Positions 53,716 through 62,895 of a stretch of 64,000 nucleotides of DNA are shown one piece after another. A program made the position numbers and the translations under genes. The DNA comes from Trinickia violacea (lineage in GTDB: Bacteria; Pseudomonadota; Gammaproteobacteria; Burkholderiales; Burkholderiaceae). How positions within the stretch are numbered: the first letter of the stretch is position 1; each line of letters opens with the position of its first letter. The stretch is taken from assembly GCF_005280735.1 (NCBI RefSeq), contig NZ_CP040077.1:2666001-2730000 (forward strand), given 5' to 3'. The notes beneath the pieces are model-generated. The model was not told where the DNA came from. It saw only the letters and a program-made list of their open reading frames with translations, and ran no database searches.

Positions 53716-54462
53716 CTATTGCATGTGCATGCCGCCGTTGACCGCGATATCCGCGCCGGTCACAAAAGCCGCATCGTCCGAACAAAGGAACGCAATCAGC
53801 GCAGCGACTTCGTCGGGGCGCCCGAGCCGGCCGACCGGAATCTGCGGCAGGATGCGTTTTTGCATGACGTCCTCCGGCACCGAGGCGACCATGGGCGTAT
53901 CGAGGTAGCCGGGCGACACGGTATTGACCGTCACGCCATGCTTGGCAACTTCGAGGGCCAGCGCCTTCGTGAAGCCGTGCACGCCTGCCTTCGCTGCCGA
54001 ATAATTCGTCTGCCCGAACGCGCCGCGCGAACCGTTCACCGACCCGATGTTCACCACGCGCCCGAAGCCGCGCTCCACCATCCCGCCGATAATCGGCTTC
54101 GTCACGTTGAACAGCGCGTCGAGGTCCGTGCGCATCACCGCGTCCCAATCAAGCTTCGTCATCTTCGCGAACGAGGCGTCGCGCGTGATGCCCGCGTTGT
54201 TGATCAGCACGTCGACCGTGCCGTGCTCCTCGAGCACGCGCTTCGCGCATTGCTCGCACGAGTTGAATTCGGCGACATCCATCTCGTACGCATAGAACTT
54301 GCGCCCCGCATCGCGCTCGTGCATGAGCCACGTCGACACATGATCGTTGCGCTCCGAATGCGACATCGCCACCGTCATCCCCATGGCGAAAAGACGCCGG
54401 CTGATTGCCGCGCCCAGGCCACCCATGCCTCCGGTTACGAAGGCAACGCGTTTAGCGGACAT
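53716..54462 (-). CDS. phaB: Acetoacetyl-CoA reductase
   Basis: 248 residues. The SDR cofactor loop TGGMGGLGAAI, NNAGITRDASF, and catalytic NYSAAKAG are those of PhaB/PhbB, which makes (R)-3-hydroxybutyryl-CoA for PHB using NADPH. It disposes of reductant when respiration slows. ATG 54462 has AGGAG. It is divergent from the first universal stress gene and shares the region with an FNR box. Confidence 0.92.
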   Translation of the reverse strand: MSAKRVAFVTGGMGGLGAAISRRLFAMGMTVAMSHSERNDHVSTWLMHERDAGRKFYAYEMDVAEFNSCEQCAKRVLEEHGTVDVLINNAGITRDASFAKMTKLDWDAVMRTDLDALFNVTKPIIGGMVERGFGRVVNIGSVNGSRGAFGQTNYSAAKAGVHGFTKALALEVAKHGVTVNTVSPGYLDTPMVASVPEDVMQKRILPQIPVGRLGRPDEVAALIAFLCSDDAAFVTGADIAVNGGMHMQ

Positions 54463-54581
54463 GCTGTTCTCCTGGAGAAAGGAACGCGCTCGGATCCCGG
54501 CGCGGTGCATCGGAAAGCGCCGAAAGCGGCGCGGAAAATCCGTCTGGCGAGATCACTTTACGCGGCCCGGCCCGAGTTCGA

Positions 54582-54595
54582 TTGATCTGCATCAA
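54582..54595. promoter_or_regulatory. FNR box between phaB and the universal stress operon
   Basis: TTGATCTGCATCAA, a perfect consensus. TAGACT at 54617-54622 is well placed as -10 for the universal stress gene starting at 54670. Confidence 0.78.
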
Positions 54596-54669
54596 TCTGC
54601 AAAAAAACGTCCCTCCTAGACTCGGAATCACGCTCAGGCACTTCTTTTCCTTTCTCGGGAGCTACTGCA

Positions 54670-55509
54670 ATGAGTTACAAAAGCATCCTCGTTCACCTCG
54701 ATACGAGCGAAGCCGTAAACGCACGGTTCGAACTCGCGCTGCGGCTTGCCAAGCAATACGACGCGCATCTGACTGGCCTGTTCTCGGTCTTCGAGCCGGA
54801 CCCGAAGTCCTTCAACGTGATGGCGGGCACCACCGAGTACTACGCCGGCCACGAAAGAATCCGCGCCGAGCAACGGGGTGCGATCGAACGCCTGTTCCAC
54901 GCGGAGCTCGCACGCGCGAAAGTCACCGGTGAATGGAAGCTGGCGGCCCGCTACGCCAACCAAGCGGTCCCCGAAGCGGCGCGGCTGGCGGACCTGACCA
55001 TCGTCGGCCAGGAAAACCCGAACGACCCCGAATCGTTCGTCGCCGACCAGTTCGTCGAGAACCTCGTCTTGACCGCCGGACGCCCAGTGCTCGTCGTGCC
55101 GTACGCCGGACAGTTTCCGAAGGTGGGCAGCAACGTGCTCTTCGCGTGGGACGGCAGCCGCGAGGCCACCCGCGCGCTGCACGACGCCCTGCCGTTCCTG
55201 GCGCACGCGAAGCGGATCACGGTGTTCACCGTGAACGCGCTGGAAGGCGAGCCGCCCGGGAACCGCATTCCCGGCGTGGACATCGCCGCCATCATCGCGC
55301 GCCACGGCGCGAACGTCATGACCGAGGCGACCGAGGGTGTGCGCGGCGTGCCCGTGGGAGAGATGCTGCTGTCGCGCGCCTCCGACCTCGGCGCGGACTT
55401 GATCGTGATGGGCTGCTACGGCCACTCGCGCTGGCGCGAGCTGGTGCTCGGCGGCGCCACGCGCTCGATTTTGAAATCGATGACCGTGCCGGTGCTGATG
55501 TCGCATTGA
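54670..55509 (+). CDS. Universal stress protein, tandem UspA domains (1)
   Basis: 279 residues with two UspA folds. The first starts SYKSILVHLDTSEAVNARFE; the second has VLFAWDGSREATRAL and ends with the nucleotide loop GCYGHSRWRELVLGGATRSIL. Such proteins help survival in stasis and low oxygen. GGGAG precedes the ATG; an FNR box lies upstream. Confidence 0.92.
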   Translation: MSYKSILVHLDTSEAVNARFELALRLAKQYDAHLTGLFSVFEPDPKSFNVMAGTTEYYAGHERIRAEQRGAIERLFHAELARAKVTGEWKLAARYANQAVPEAARLADLTIVGQENPNDPESFVADQFVENLVLTAGRPVLVVPYAGQFPKVGSNVLFAWDGSREATRALHDALPFLAHAKRITVFTVNALEGEPPGNRIPGVDIAAIIARHGANVMTEATEGVRGVPVGEMLLSRASDLGADLIVMGCYGHSRWRELVLGGATRSILKSMTVPVLMSH

Positions 55510-55562
55510 CGCGGCATCGAGCCAGCAGGGCAATCTTAGTGACTGAACGACGAGGCTTCATC

Positions 55563-56084
55563 ATGTACAAACGCATCCTCGCGCCGATCGACGGCAGCGA
55601 CACCGCGAAGCGCGCATTCGATATCGCGCTCGAGACCGCGCGCGAAAACCACGCGGAGCTCATCCCCCTCTTTATCGTCGACGTGCCGATGGTGGCCTAC
55701 CAGGCACCCGGCTGCGACCCCTCGATCGTGCGCGACGCCTTGCTGCAGGAAGGCGAAAACCTCAAGACCGAAGCGCTCGCCGCCATGCAGCGCGAAAACG
55801 TCAAGGGCACGCCGCGCGTGGTCGAAGCCGAGGTGCCCGGAAGCGACGTCGCGCAGTGCATCCTGGACGAGGCGCACAAGACGCAAGCGGATCTGGTCGT
55901 GATGGGCACGCACGGCCGGCGCGGCGTTCGCCGGCTCATGCTCGGCAGCGTCGCCGAGCGTTTCGCGCGCATGTCCTCCTGTCCGGTGCTGCTGATTCCC
56001 GGCAGCGCCGCAAGCGCCTCGCCGGCACACGCGGCAACGGCATCCGCAGCGGCGGCCGCCCAATCCGAAAAGGAACCGTCATGA
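55563..56084 (+). CDS. Universal stress protein, single UspA domain (2)
   Basis: 173 residues. It starts MYKRILAPIDGSDTAKRAFD and has the ATP-binding GTHGRRGVRRLMLGSVAER. An Ala/Ser-rich tail of about 25 residues follows the domain. It overlaps the next gene by four bases (ATGA). Confidence 0.92.
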   Translation: MYKRILAPIDGSDTAKRAFDIALETARENHAELIPLFIVDVPMVAYQAPGCDPSIVRDALLQEGENLKTEALAAMQRENVKGTPRVVEAEVPGSDVAQCILDEAHKTQADLVVMGTHGRRGVRRLMLGSVAERFARMSSCPVLLIPGSAASASPAHAATASAAAAAQSEKEPS

Positions 56085-56908
56085 GCTACCAGACTTTGCT
56101 CGTCCATCTCGACGACAGCCGCCGCAGCGACGCGCGCGTGGACTTTGCGCTCGATCTCGCGCGCAGGCACAACGCCCATCTGATCGGCCTTTACGTGGTC
56201 TGCCAGGAAATGTTCCGGCCCTTGCTCAAGCGCGACGACAGCTTGAATCTGGGCAAGCTGGAAGCACAGGGCGTCGAGCGCAAGAACCGCGCGCACGAGC
56301 GTTTTGTCGCGGCCGCCGAGCGTGCCGGATGCCGCTTCGAATGGCAAGCGCCCGCGGGCCCCGCGCTCGAGGCTGCGGCCTTGTACGCCCGCCACGCCGA
56401 TCTCGTGATCGTGGGCCAGGAAGACCCCGACGATCAGGCTTCCTATATCGCACGCGATTTCGTCGAGGACCTCGTCATGACGGCTGGGCGGCCCGTGATC
56501 GTTCTGCCTTACGCGGGCCGCGTCGCGACGTTCGGCGAAAACGTCGTCGTGGCGTGGGACGACAGCCGCGAAGCCGCGCGTGCGCTCGCCGACGCGCTGC
56601 CGATTCTCAAGCGCGCCCGCTTCGTGACGGTGACGACCGTGGAAAAGCATCCCGACCGCGACGAGCCGGCGGGTTTCGACGTCTCCGGCTATCTGGAGCG
56701 GCACGGCGTGCGCGCGGGGTTTGCCTCGATTCCGCGCGCGTCCGGCGTGAGCACCGGCGCCACGCTCTTGAATCAACTGAGCGACGTGCACGCCGACCTG
56801 CTCGTGATGGGTGCCTATGCACACGCGCGAGCGAGGGAACGGCTGCTGGGCGGCGTCACGCACACCTTGCTCGAGACGATGACGGTCCCCGTGCTGATGT
56901 CCCACTGA
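56081..56908 (+). CDS. Universal stress protein, tandem UspA domains (3)
   Basis: 275 residues, colinear with the protein at 54670-55509 (SYQTLLVHLDDSRRSDARVD; VVVAWDDSREAARAL; GAYAHARARERLLGGVTHTLL). Likely a duplicate of it. Its loop has Ala-His-Ala where the first has Gly-His-Ser, which may alter nucleotide binding. Confidence 0.92.
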   Translation: MSYQTLLVHLDDSRRSDARVDFALDLARRHNAHLIGLYVVCQEMFRPLLKRDDSLNLGKLEAQGVERKNRAHERFVAAAERAGCRFEWQAPAGPALEAAALYARHADLVIVGQEDPDDQASYIARDFVEDLVMTAGRPVIVLPYAGRVATFGENVVVAWDDSREAARALADALPILKRARFVTVTTVEKHPDRDEPAGFDVSGYLERHGVRAGFASIPRASGVSTGATLLNQLSDVHADLLVMGAYAHARARERLLGGVTHTLLETMTVPVLMSH

Positions 56909-56920
56909 CTACGGAACACC

Positions 56921-58246
56921 ATGCACCCAGGAACCGAGATCCCGTTTGCCGCCACCGGTACGCCGCCCGCTTACTCGACCTACCCCAAGCCCGACTGGTT
57001 TGTCGAAGCGTTCGACGCGAGCGTGCTCAATGCATGGCTCGCGGCGCCCCGCGCGCCGCATGCGCACGGGGCGATCGCCATCGAGTTGAGGCTGCCCGCC
57101 TCCAGCGCAGACGGTTGTCTTTGCGGCCGCGGCGACTGCGTCAGCGACGACGCCTGCTTCGACCGGCTCGACCACGAGATGGCGCTCTACCGGGCAGCGC
57201 TCGGCGACGCCCCCGAGGTGTGCGATCTGCGCTGGTCGAACGGCTGCGCGACGCTGCCGCGCAAAGCCATGCGGCGCCTTTATCGCGCCGTGGCCGGTCA
57301 CTTCGGCATCCCCTCCGGCGCGGGTTTCGGCGCGCGTCTCGACCCTCACGCCCATCACCGGGATGCGCTGGTCACGCTTCGCAAGCTCGGCGCACATTCG
57401 ATCCAAATCGGGGCGGAGCCGGTGGACAGGCATATCAAGCCCGATTCGACACGCTCCAGCGAGCGGGCGTCCGCATTGATCGCGTCCGCGCGTGACGGCG
57501 GCTTTACCGGTATCGAGGCAGAATACCGGATCGATGCGCCCGAGCGGCTTGGCGCATCGCCCAGAGCCTCCCTCGACACGCTGATCGCCGCCGGTCCCAC
57601 GCGACTCGTCCTCTCGGATGCAACGCCCCTGAACGGCAGCCTCGTGGCCCACCCGCCCCAACTCGGCGCGCCGGCCGCGTTCGTCAACGCGGCGGCGCGT
57701 CTCGCGCACGCGGGCTACGTATGCATCGGAGAAAACCTGTTCGCGCTCGCCTCCGACCCCTACGCCGTCGCTCACCGGCAAGGCCGTCTGATGTGCCGCG
57801 CCGGCGGTTTTGCCACGCACCCCGCCGGCACGGTGCTGGGGCTCGGGCCTGGCGCCATTGGCCAGGTGGGTCCGTTCTATTACCAGAATCATCGGGCGCC
57901 GGCGCGCTACTTCGCGGCGCTCGATGCCGGCCATCTTCCGATCGAGCGGGGGCTGCATCTGTCGCACGACGACCTCGTCAGACGCTCGGTCATTTCAAGC
58001 CTCGCCACGAATTTGTTCGTCGACGTCCCGGCCATCGAGGCCGCGTATGGAATCGATTTCGGACAGGTCTTCGCTACCGAGTGGCGGCAGTTGCGCGCTT
58101 ACGCGGAGGGGGGTCTGCTGACGATGGACCACAACGGCATCACCCTCACGCAACCGGGCCGCCTCGCGTGCAGCTCGATCTGCCAAGTGTTCGATGCGCA
58201 CGCGCGCCGGAGAATCGAACGAATGCCGCAGACTTCGCTTTTGTAG
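56921..58246 (+). CDS. HemN-like protein lacking radical-SAM motifs
   Basis: 441 residues, alignable end to end with oxygen-independent coproporphyrinogen III oxidase (YSTYPKPDWFVEAFD at the start; GPFYYQNHRAPARYFAALDAG and LATNLFVDVPAIEAAYG later). The cluster motif CxxxCxxC is absent: the equivalent place has DGCLCGRGDC (Cys 66, 68, 73). The SAM-binding GGGTP is replaced by WSNGCATLP. It therefore probably lost the radical chemistry and may bind heme or regulate. It lies 12 bases after the third universal stress gene. Confidence 0.82.
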   Translation: MHPGTEIPFAATGTPPAYSTYPKPDWFVEAFDASVLNAWLAAPRAPHAHGAIAIELRLPASSADGCLCGRGDCVSDDACFDRLDHEMALYRAALGDAPEVCDLRWSNGCATLPRKAMRRLYRAVAGHFGIPSGAGFGARLDPHAHHRDALVTLRKLGAHSIQIGAEPVDRHIKPDSTRSSERASALIASARDGGFTGIEAEYRIDAPERLGASPRASLDTLIAAGPTRLVLSDATPLNGSLVAHPPQLGAPAAFVNAAARLAHAGYVCIGENLFALASDPYAVAHRQGRLMCRAGGFATHPAGTVLGLGPGAIGQVGPFYYQNHRAPARYFAALDAGHLPIERGLHLSHDDLVRRSVISSLATNLFVDVPAIEAAYGIDFGQVFATEWRQLRAYAEGGLLTMDHNGITLTQPGRLACSSICQVFDAHARRRIERMPQTSLL

Positions 58247-58412
58247 CCCTTCGGGGTCGCACCATGTGGGAGGTGAGTCTGCATTGGCAATGAGCAGCCA
58301 ATCTAGGACAATTTGCCTGATAGACCGGTATCGTCCCCCTACGCCTGGCCACCCGCCAAGCGCCCTTTGCCCCTCGGACCAACGACGCAACGTCGATCAA
58401 GGCACCGCTCAC

Positions 58413-60590
58413 ATGACCGTCCACGGTACGCCACCCACGCCTGTGGCACCGCGACCGCGCCCGCGCGGCTTTGCATTCCTGCGGCAGCCCGCGGCGGCGG
58501 CGCTCATGTCGTTCGTCGCCGTGCTGGCGGTTGCAGCGGCATCGTCGACGCTGGTCCGAGACCATCTGATTCACTCGGCGCAGGCCCGCTTCGACACGCG
58601 CGCCGCACACGTCACGGCGGACTTGCGCCGCGACCTGGCGGCCTATTCGCAAGCCGTCTATGCAGCCAATGGATTTCTCGCCGCGGCAATGGCCGGCGGC
58701 GCCAAGCCCGAACCGGACGCGTGGCGGCGCTATGTGAGCCGTCTCGATCTTGAAGAGATGCTGCCCGCGATGCGAGCGCTCGGCTACGCGGACGCGCCGG
58801 GCATCGAACAGACGACGACCCCCGCGAGCGCGTCCGATGCTGCCCCGCTCCCCCCCGGCACAGCGAGTACGCCGCCCACTGCCCCCTTTGCGCCCGTCGT
58901 GCTCGCATGGCCCGACACGGCCGACGCAGGACAAGGCACGCGCGACCTGGGTTCGGACGCGGTCCGACGCGCCGCGTTATTGCGCGCCGCCGACGGCGCA
59001 CGGATCGTGCTCGACATTCATCCCGCGCCACTCGAAAGCTCAGGCGCAAACCCAGCGAGCGCCGGCCTCTACCTGCCTGCGTACCGCGAGGCGGCGAACG
59101 GCGCCCCTGCTTCCCGGCGCGCGGCGTTAGCAGGCTTCGTGTTCGCACAAGTCGATTTGACGTACCTCATCGCGAGCGTCGCCGCGCAGGAGCCTCACAT
59201 CGACATGCGCATCACGGCCGGCAGCTCGGGCGTCACGCTGTATCCGGCGAACGGAGCCCCCGCCGAACAGGCCGACGAGCCGCCCGTTTTCCGCCATACC
59301 GACACCCTGCGAATCGGCGGCGAATCGCTCACGCTCGACTATGCGACGAGCACCCCGTCGCTCGTGGCCGGCGCCAACGACACCGCCAACGCCATCCTCG
59401 GCGCCGGCGCACTCGCGGCGCTGATGGCTGCGATCGCCGTCTTCGCGCTGCTGCGCAAGCAAAACGCGAAGACGGCGGACGCCGGGTTCGCGCATTCCCA
59501 ATCGACGCTCAACGAGGCGCGGATGATGGCGATCATCCGCTCGTCGATGGAGGCGATCATCACGGTCGACGAGGCCCAGCGCATCGTGATCTTCAACCCG
59601 ATGGCCGAGCGCGTGTTCGGCTGCTCGGCCATGGACGCGATCGGGGCGCCGCTCGAACGCTTCATCCCCGACCGCTTTCGCGCCGCCCACAAGAAGCATG
59701 TCGAGCAATTCGGCGTGACCGGCGTGTCGGAGCGGCAAATGGGCCGGCAGCGCGTGCTGTTCGGTCTGCGCGCGAACGGCGAGGAATTCCCGATCGAAGC
59801 GTCGATTTCGCAGATACGCGACGCCACCGGCAAGCTCTATACCGTGATGCTGCGCGACGTCACCGAACGCGTGCGGGCCGAAAACGAGCTGAAAACCTCG
59901 CGCGAGGAGTTGCGCGAGCTGTCCGCGAACCTGCAGAACGTGCGCGAAGAAGAAAAGACGCGCATCGCCCGCGAACTGCACGACGACCTCGGCCAGCAGC
60001 TCACCGCATTGAAGATGGACTTGTCGGCCGTCGAGCAGACGCTCGGCAAAGCGCCGCCTGCGCCGCCCGCGGTCACCACGCGGCTAGCCAGCATGCGCCG
60101 CTTGATCGACGCCACCGTCGCCTCGGCGCGGCGCATCGCGGCCGACCTGCGGCCCGTGATGCTCGACGATCTCGGCCTCGTGCCCGCGATCGAGTGGCTC
60201 GCCAACGATTTCGCGAACCGCTACGGCATCGAAGTCGAGCGCCGGATCGAACCTGGCGATACCGTCTTCACACGCAATAGCGCGACGACGATTTTCCGCA
60301 TCGTGCAGGAAGCATTGACCAACGTCGCACGCCATGCGGAGGCGACGCGGGTTTCGATCGCGCTCGCCATCGAAGGGGATCAATGCATGCTGCGCATTGT
60401 CGACAATGGGCTCGGAGCCGCCGAGAGCCACGCACGCACCGGCAACAAGTCGTTCGGCCTCTTGGGCATACGCGAACGGGCGCATATGCTTGGCGGAACG
60501 GTCGCGGTGGAAACCTCCGAGCGGCACGGGTTCGCGATTACCGTGCTGCTCCCGCTCGCCGCCGTACAACCGGAAGAAACGCAGCCATGA
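58413..60590 (+). CDS. Sensor histidine kinase (CHASE-PAS-HisKA_3)
   Basis: 725 residues. Two membrane helices (about 30-50 and 325-345) enclose a CHASE-like periplasmic sensor (LDLEEMLPAMRALGYAD). A PAS domain follows (IITVDEAQRIVIFNPMAERVFG), then the NarL-type dimerisation motif ARELHDDLGQQLTALKMDL and an ATPase with FRIVQEALTNVARHA. ATG 58413 has AAGG; an in-frame ATG at 58290 is possible. Its stop overlaps the partner regulator (ATGA). Confidence 0.9.
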   Translation: MTVHGTPPTPVAPRPRPRGFAFLRQPAAAALMSFVAVLAVAAASSTLVRDHLIHSAQARFDTRAAHVTADLRRDLAAYSQAVYAANGFLAAAMAGGAKPEPDAWRRYVSRLDLEEMLPAMRALGYADAPGIEQTTTPASASDAAPLPPGTASTPPTAPFAPVVLAWPDTADAGQGTRDLGSDAVRRAALLRAADGARIVLDIHPAPLESSGANPASAGLYLPAYREAANGAPASRRAALAGFVFAQVDLTYLIASVAAQEPHIDMRITAGSSGVTLYPANGAPAEQADEPPVFRHTDTLRIGGESLTLDYATSTPSLVAGANDTANAILGAGALAALMAAIAVFALLRKQNAKTADAGFAHSQSTLNEARMMAIIRSSMEAIITVDEAQRIVIFNPMAERVFGCSAMDAIGAPLERFIPDRFRAAHKKHVEQFGVTGVSERQMGRQRVLFGLRANGEEFPIEASISQIRDATGKLYTVMLRDVTERVRAENELKTSREELRELSANLQNVREEEKTRIARELHDDLGQQLTALKMDLSAVEQTLGKAPPAPPAVTTRLASMRRLIDATVASARRIAADLRPVMLDDLGLVPAIEWLANDFANRYGIEVERRIEPGDTVFTRNSATTIFRIVQEALTNVARHAEATRVSIALAIEGDQCMLRIVDNGLGAAESHARTGNKSFGLLGIRERAHMLGGTVAVETSERHGFAITVLLPLAAVQPEETQP

Positions 60591-61234
60591 CCAAAGTCCT
60601 GCTGGCCGACGACCACGCGCTCGTTCGCGACGGTCTTCGCCACATCCTTCAGAACACGAGCGGCTTCGAAGTCGCGGGCGAGGCCGCCGACGGCGCGGCC
60701 ACCATCGCGCTGGTGCGCTCGACACCCGCCGACGTGCTCGTGCTCGATCTCTCGATGCCGGGGCGCAACGGGGTCGAGCTCGTCAAGCAGATCAAGGATG
60801 AAATGCCGGCGCTGCGTATTCTCGTGCTGACGATGCACGCCGAGCAGCAATACGCCGTGCGCGCGTTCAAGGCAGGCGCGTCGGGCTATCTGACGAAGGA
60901 CAGCGCGAGCGCCGAGCTCGTCGCGGCGGTCACCAAAGTGGCCGGCGGCGGCGTCTATGTGAGCATCACGATGGCCGAACATTTGGCGCAAAGCCTGAAT
61001 GAACCCGTCGAGGCACTTCCCCACCATCGCCTCTCCGATCGGGAGTTCGACGTCTACCGGCGCATCGCCTCTGGTCAGACGATTACGGAAATCGCACAGG
61101 AACTGTGCGTGAGCACGAAGACGGTCAGCACGTACAAGACGCGCATTCTCGAGAAAATGCAGATGCCGCACGAGGCCGCGCTGTTGCGCTATGCGATCCG
61201 CCACAAGCTCTTCGACGAAAACGAAGACTTGTGA
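60587..61234 (+). CDS. LuxR/NarL-type response regulator
   Basis: 215 residues: receiver (LLADDHALVRDGL, phospho-Asp in VLVLDLSMPGRNG, Lys in GYLTKDSA) and helix-turn-helix (LSDREFDVYRRIASGQTITEIAQELCVSTKTVSTYK in outline). It pairs with the kinase just upstream. A good candidate to bind the GTAGG-N6-CCTAC elements in this window, though that is unproven. Confidence 0.93.
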   Translation: MTKVLLADDHALVRDGLRHILQNTSGFEVAGEAADGAATIALVRSTPADVLVLDLSMPGRNGVELVKQIKDEMPALRILVLTMHAEQQYAVRAFKAGASGYLTKDSASAELVAAVTKVAGGGVYVSITMAEHLAQSLNEPVEALPHHRLSDREFDVYRRIASGQTITEIAQELCVSTKTVSTYKTRILEKMQMPHEAALLRYAIRHKLFDENEDL

Positions 61235-61433
61235 CGCCATCCGGCCGCCGGCTGTGGGCACAGCCGCATGCCATTCCCCTGCCCGTCAGCCATTGACACA
61301 TGTCAGGAAACGCCTACTTCCTGACTGCAGATCCTACGTGCCTCTCACCGCCCGCTGATTTCGGACAGCGCTTGCGCCGCCCATGCTCAAGCTCGGAGCG
61401 CCTGCGTGACAACAGGGGATGCTCGAGACATCT

Positions 61434-61449
61434 GTAGGAATCGCCCTAC
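61434..61449. promoter_or_regulatory. GTAGG-N6-CCTAC inverted repeat, copy 2
   Basis: GTAGGAATCGCCCTAC, upstream of the truncated receiver gene and 192 bases before the FNR-type gene. The arms are the same as at 48218-48233. Confidence 0.6.
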
Positions 61450-61526
61450 ACGCCTTCTCCAAAACCTACCGCAACTTCGTACACCGCCGATTTATTTTTG
61501 CGATAGGTCAAACGATACTGCAAGCC

Positions 61527-61625
61527 ATGCATACCGCCACTCGTTCATCACGTAAAGTTTTCCTGGCCGAGGGTTCCGCGATTGCGCGCGTTGCTCGCGC
61601 ACGCACAGCTAGTTTCATTGATTGA
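61527..61625 (+). pseudogene. Truncated relic of a receiver-domain gene
   Basis: A 32-codon frame, MHTATRSSRKVFLAEGSAIARVARARTASFID. KVFLAEGSAIARVA aligns with KVFLVDDSPLVRER of the regulator at 48310, and the upstream 90 bases align too, including the GTAGG-N6-CCTAC element, CGCCGA, a TTTATTT block and CGATACT just before the start. The acidic pair is changed and nothing follows, so this is probably what is left of a paralogous receiver gene. Confidence 0.55.
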
Positions 61626-61640
61626 CCCAAGGAGGTCGTC

Positions 61641-62417
61641 ATGTTTAACGAAGTGGGACATGCCGGCGATGTTGCTGCTGCCGCCCGTCCGCCGCTCACC
61701 ACGTTCGCCGCCGCCGAGGCGCAGGCAAAACGCGCGTCGGCACGCTGTTCGGGCTGCGCCATGCGGGCCGTGTGCATGCCGACCGATTTGTCCGCACCCG
61801 AATTGGCCAAGCTCGACTCCCTGATCTACTCGACGCGATCGGTCAAGCGCGGAGACGCGCTGTATCGCGCCAACGACGACTTCCAAAGCATCTACGCCGT
61901 GCGCACAGGGTCGTTCAAGACCGTCGTCATGCATCGCGACGGACGCGAGCAAGTGACCGGCTTTCATTTGATCGGCGAGACGCTCGGCCTCGACGGCGTC
62001 TGCAATGAGCGTCACAGCTGCGACGCCATCGCGCTCGAAGACAGCAGCGTGTGCATCATTCCGTTCCGCCAGCTCGAAGGCATGTGCCGCGAGATCCGCA
62101 CCATGCAGCACCACGTGCACCGGATGATGAGCAGCGAGATCGTGCGCGAATCGGGAATCATGATGCTGCTCGGCACGATGAGCGCCGAGCAACGCCTGGC
62201 GGCTTTTCTGCTCAATCTCTCGCAGCGCATGAAGGCGCGCGGCTACTCGGCATCCGAGTTCCACCTGCGGATGACGCGTGAGGAGATGGGCAGCTACCTC
62301 GGCATGAAGCTCGAAACCGTGAGCCGCATGTTCTCGAAGTTCCAGAAGGAAGGGATCGTCGATACGCGCGGCAAGCAGATCCGTATCGTGGATTTCGAAC
62401 GGCTCGCGCAGGTCTGA
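61641..62417 (+). CDS. FNR-type transcriptional regulator
   Basis: 258 residues of the CRP/FNR superfamily. Four Cys residues for an oxygen-labile [4Fe-4S] cluster are present (CSGCAMRAVC near 36-45, and Cys in LDGVCNERHSC). The C-terminal helix-turn-helix (MTREEMGSYLGMKLETVSRMFSKF) has the E-x-x-S-R recognition pattern of FNR. It should bind TTGATnnnnATCAA-type boxes, of which several lie in this window. A textbook AAGGAGGT precedes the ATG. Confidence 0.93.
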   Translation: MFNEVGHAGDVAAAARPPLTTFAAAEAQAKRASARCSGCAMRAVCMPTDLSAPELAKLDSLIYSTRSVKRGDALYRANDDFQSIYAVRTGSFKTVVMHRDGREQVTGFHLIGETLGLDGVCNERHSCDAIALEDSSVCIIPFRQLEGMCREIRTMQHHVHRMMSSEIVRESGIMMLLGTMSAEQRLAAFLLNLSQRMKARGYSASEFHLRMTREEMGSYLGMKLETVSRMFSKFQKEGIVDTRGKQIRIVDFERLAQV

Positions 62418-62461
62418 TGCGCGGGAAACGCTTTTAGGCAAACGCTTGTGGGTAGGTCTTG

Positions 62462-62485
62462 ACGGCGCAATCGCGCCGTTTTTTT
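62462..62485 (+). terminator. Intrinsic terminator of the FNR-type gene
   Basis: ACGGCGC and GCGCCGT form a stem with an AATC loop, followed by seven T residues. It overlaps the end of the convergent DUF1488 gene. Confidence 0.85.
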
Positions 62486-62762
62486 ATCCCTCGCAAAAGC
62501 GGAAATAGCCGCTGTGCAGTATCACGGGCTTCATGCCTACCTCGTACAGCAGCCTGCAAGCCGCATGGTGGATCTTATGCCGATGGCACTCGAAAGCGCG
62601 CAGCACATCGTCCTCGCGTGACGACTGGGCGCCGAAATGGTCCTCGAGGGCTTCGGCGGTAATCGAACAATTGATGCGCCTGCCGTCGACGAGCGCGGGA
62701 AACGTGAGCACGAGGTCCGGTCCACGGTACTGCGGCGCCTCGTCGGGAAACTGGATCTGCAT
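62484..62762 (-). CDS. DUF1488 family protein
   Basis: 92 residues from MQIQFPDEAPQYRGPDLVL, with VDGRRINCSITAEALEDHFG, the DUF1488 core. No function is established. ATG 62762 has AAGGTGA upstream; the longer in-frame extension has no supporting site. Divergent from the cytochrome gene at 62896. Confidence 0.8.
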   Translation of the reverse strand: MQIQFPDEAPQYRGPDLVLTFPALVDGRRINCSITAEALEDHFGAQSSREDDVLRAFECHRHKIHHAACRLLYEVGMKPVILHSGYFRFCEG

Positions 62763-62822
62763 GGCTGTCACCTTCCGCGGATATCGCTTGTACATAGTGT
62801 GATTCGTAAGCGAGAACCGTAC

Positions 62823-62836
62823 TTGACGTGCGTCAA
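62823..62836. promoter_or_regulatory. FNR/DNR-type box upstream of the cytochrome c gene
   Basis: TTGACGTGCGTCAA, fully symmetrical. TACACT at 62858-62863 lies at the class II distance. Confidence 0.72.
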
Positions 62837-62895
62837 TTGAAAGCCTCGCTGCGTCTCTACACTCAATCCAAGAGTTCCCCTTCTGGAGAGACGCA

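Noticed and set aside
61293..61306. TTGACACATGTCAG as an FNR box
   Set aside because: Nearly symmetrical, but it follows closely after the two-component genes with no gene at activation distance; left unassigned.
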